From Solirubrobacterales bacterium (lineage in GTDB: Bacteria > Actinomycetota > Thermoleophilia > Solirubrobacterales > Solirubrobacteraceae): DNA of 48,959 nt. Of the stretch, positions 48,734 through 48,959 are shown one piece after another. Under the pieces are notes generated by a model. That model was given only the letters and a program-made list of their open reading frames with translations. It was not told the origin of the DNA and ran no database searches. The stretch's first letter is position 1. The number at the start of each line of letters is the position of its first letter. Made by a program: the position numbers and the translations under genes. The DNA is taken from NCBI GenBank assembly GCA_019240655.1, contig JAFAXX010000013.1:1-48959 (forward strand), written 5' to 3'.

Positions 48734-48781
48734 CCGATAGGCCTGGGTTCGATCTGGCGCCCGCACTGGGGCAAGGAAGGG

Positions 48782-48809
48782 CTCAAGTCCGCGCCGGGAC
48801 GCGCCGATA
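48782..48809 (+). promoter_or_regulatory. Sigma-28 (FliA/SigD)-type promoter pointing out of the window
   Basis: CTCAAG (48782-48787) and GCCGATA (48803-48809) are 15 nt apart, matching the TAAAG-N15-GCCGATA layout of flagellar sigma factor promoters with TCAAG in place of TAAAG. Transcription would start near 48817 and run right, off the end of the window. Confidence 0.6.
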
Positions 48810-48835
48810 GAGCCGCATACGGGATCAGACGAGGC

Positions 48836-48955
48836 CCGGGGGGTCCAGATCCATCTGGACCCCCCGGAGAGTCAGGGAAGTGGGGGCGCAGTTCCCTGAC
48901 CGACAGGGGCGAGTTTCCCCGTCCCACACCTTGGATAAACCTGGACTGCCAGTCC
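48836..48955 (+). ncRNA. Cluster of four hairpins in a putative 5' leader
   Basis: Four inverted repeats follow the sigma-28-like promoter. They are a 15-bp near-palindrome (48836-48867, arms GGGGGGTCCAGAT and complement), a 9-bp stem GTCAGGGAA/TTCCCTGAC (48871-48900), a 7-bp stem with one bulge (48902-48923) and a 5-bp stem GGACT/AGTCC (48943-48955). They could be a structured leader, a terminator pair or protein-binding sites. No known riboswitch was recognised. Confidence 0.45.
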
Positions 48956-48959
48956 GCAC

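Noticed and set aside
48745-48770. GGGTTCGATCTGG looked like a tRNA T-loop
   Set aside because: The flanking arms do not pair and there is no acceptor stem or CCA end.

Overview
The window looks like chromosomal backbone of a high-GC actinobacterium. The best fit is the Thermoleophilia/Solirubrobacterales lineage. That placement rests on the actinobacterial rplM-rpsI-glmM-glmS-acpS-nnr-alr order, a CysO/CysM/Mec cysteine pathway, a WS/DGAT acyltransferase, a GuaB3-type IMP dehydrogenase and many GTG starts; I could not check it against a database. I see no transposase, integrase, CRISPR array, rRNA or tRNA.

Layout. 1-3.7 kb: a CtaG-type oxidase assembly protein facing a cytochrome c-cupredoxin lipoprotein, a small zinc-ribbon protein, a Ser/Thr-rich lipoprotein, a secreted protein and a cold-shock protein. 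3.8-14.2 kb (all minus): rplM, rpsI, glmM, glmS, acpS, nnr, alr, a CCA-adding-type nucleotidyltransferase, a HIT protein and an enoyl-CoA hydratase. 14.3-15.7 kb (plus): a NUDIX hydrolase and a flavin reductase, then a repeat-filled convergent gap. 15.7-22.8 kb (minus): HU, pyrF, a LysM protein, a D,D-carboxypeptidase, a PfkB kinase, guaB3 and guaA. 23-27.3 kb: a tiny membrane protein, then an HDAC-like deacetylase, murI, rph and rdgB (minus), then a small zinc-knuckle protein. 27.5-31.8 kb (plus): hyuA-hyuB and a DUF1802 protein. 31.8-36.4 kb (minus): a sulfur-carrier cysteine operon (moeZ-like, cysO, cysM, two ferritin-like secreted proteins, the JAMM protease mec, a DUF2007 protein). 36.5-49 kb: a thioredoxin-fold protein, a metallophosphoesterase, ispH, WS/DGAT, a subtilase, a DUF59 protein, a STAS protein, FxsA, a HAD phosphatase, hypotheticals and a flavin monooxygenase. 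The right edge carries a sigma-28/FliA-like promoter and a string of hairpins pointing out of the window.

How it works together. Several blocks supply cell-wall precursors (glmM, glmS, alr, murI, dacA-like), nucleotides (guaB, guaA, pyrF, rdgB) and cysteine by the CysO thiocarboxylate route. Genes inside operons are joined by ATGA or GTGA stop-start overlaps.

Three patterns run across the window. (1) Many first genes have no Shine-Dalgarno but a TAGGNT/TANNNT hexamer 6-11 nt before the start codon, as expected for leaderless mRNAs. (2) Short tandem repeats, each with a different sequence, sit at gene junctions, and several contain the stop codon or the stop-start overlap itself. (3) The cysteine operon holds two exported ferritin-like proteins and a sulfur carrier that ends Gly-Gly-Ser-Arg, so it probably has to be trimmed before use.
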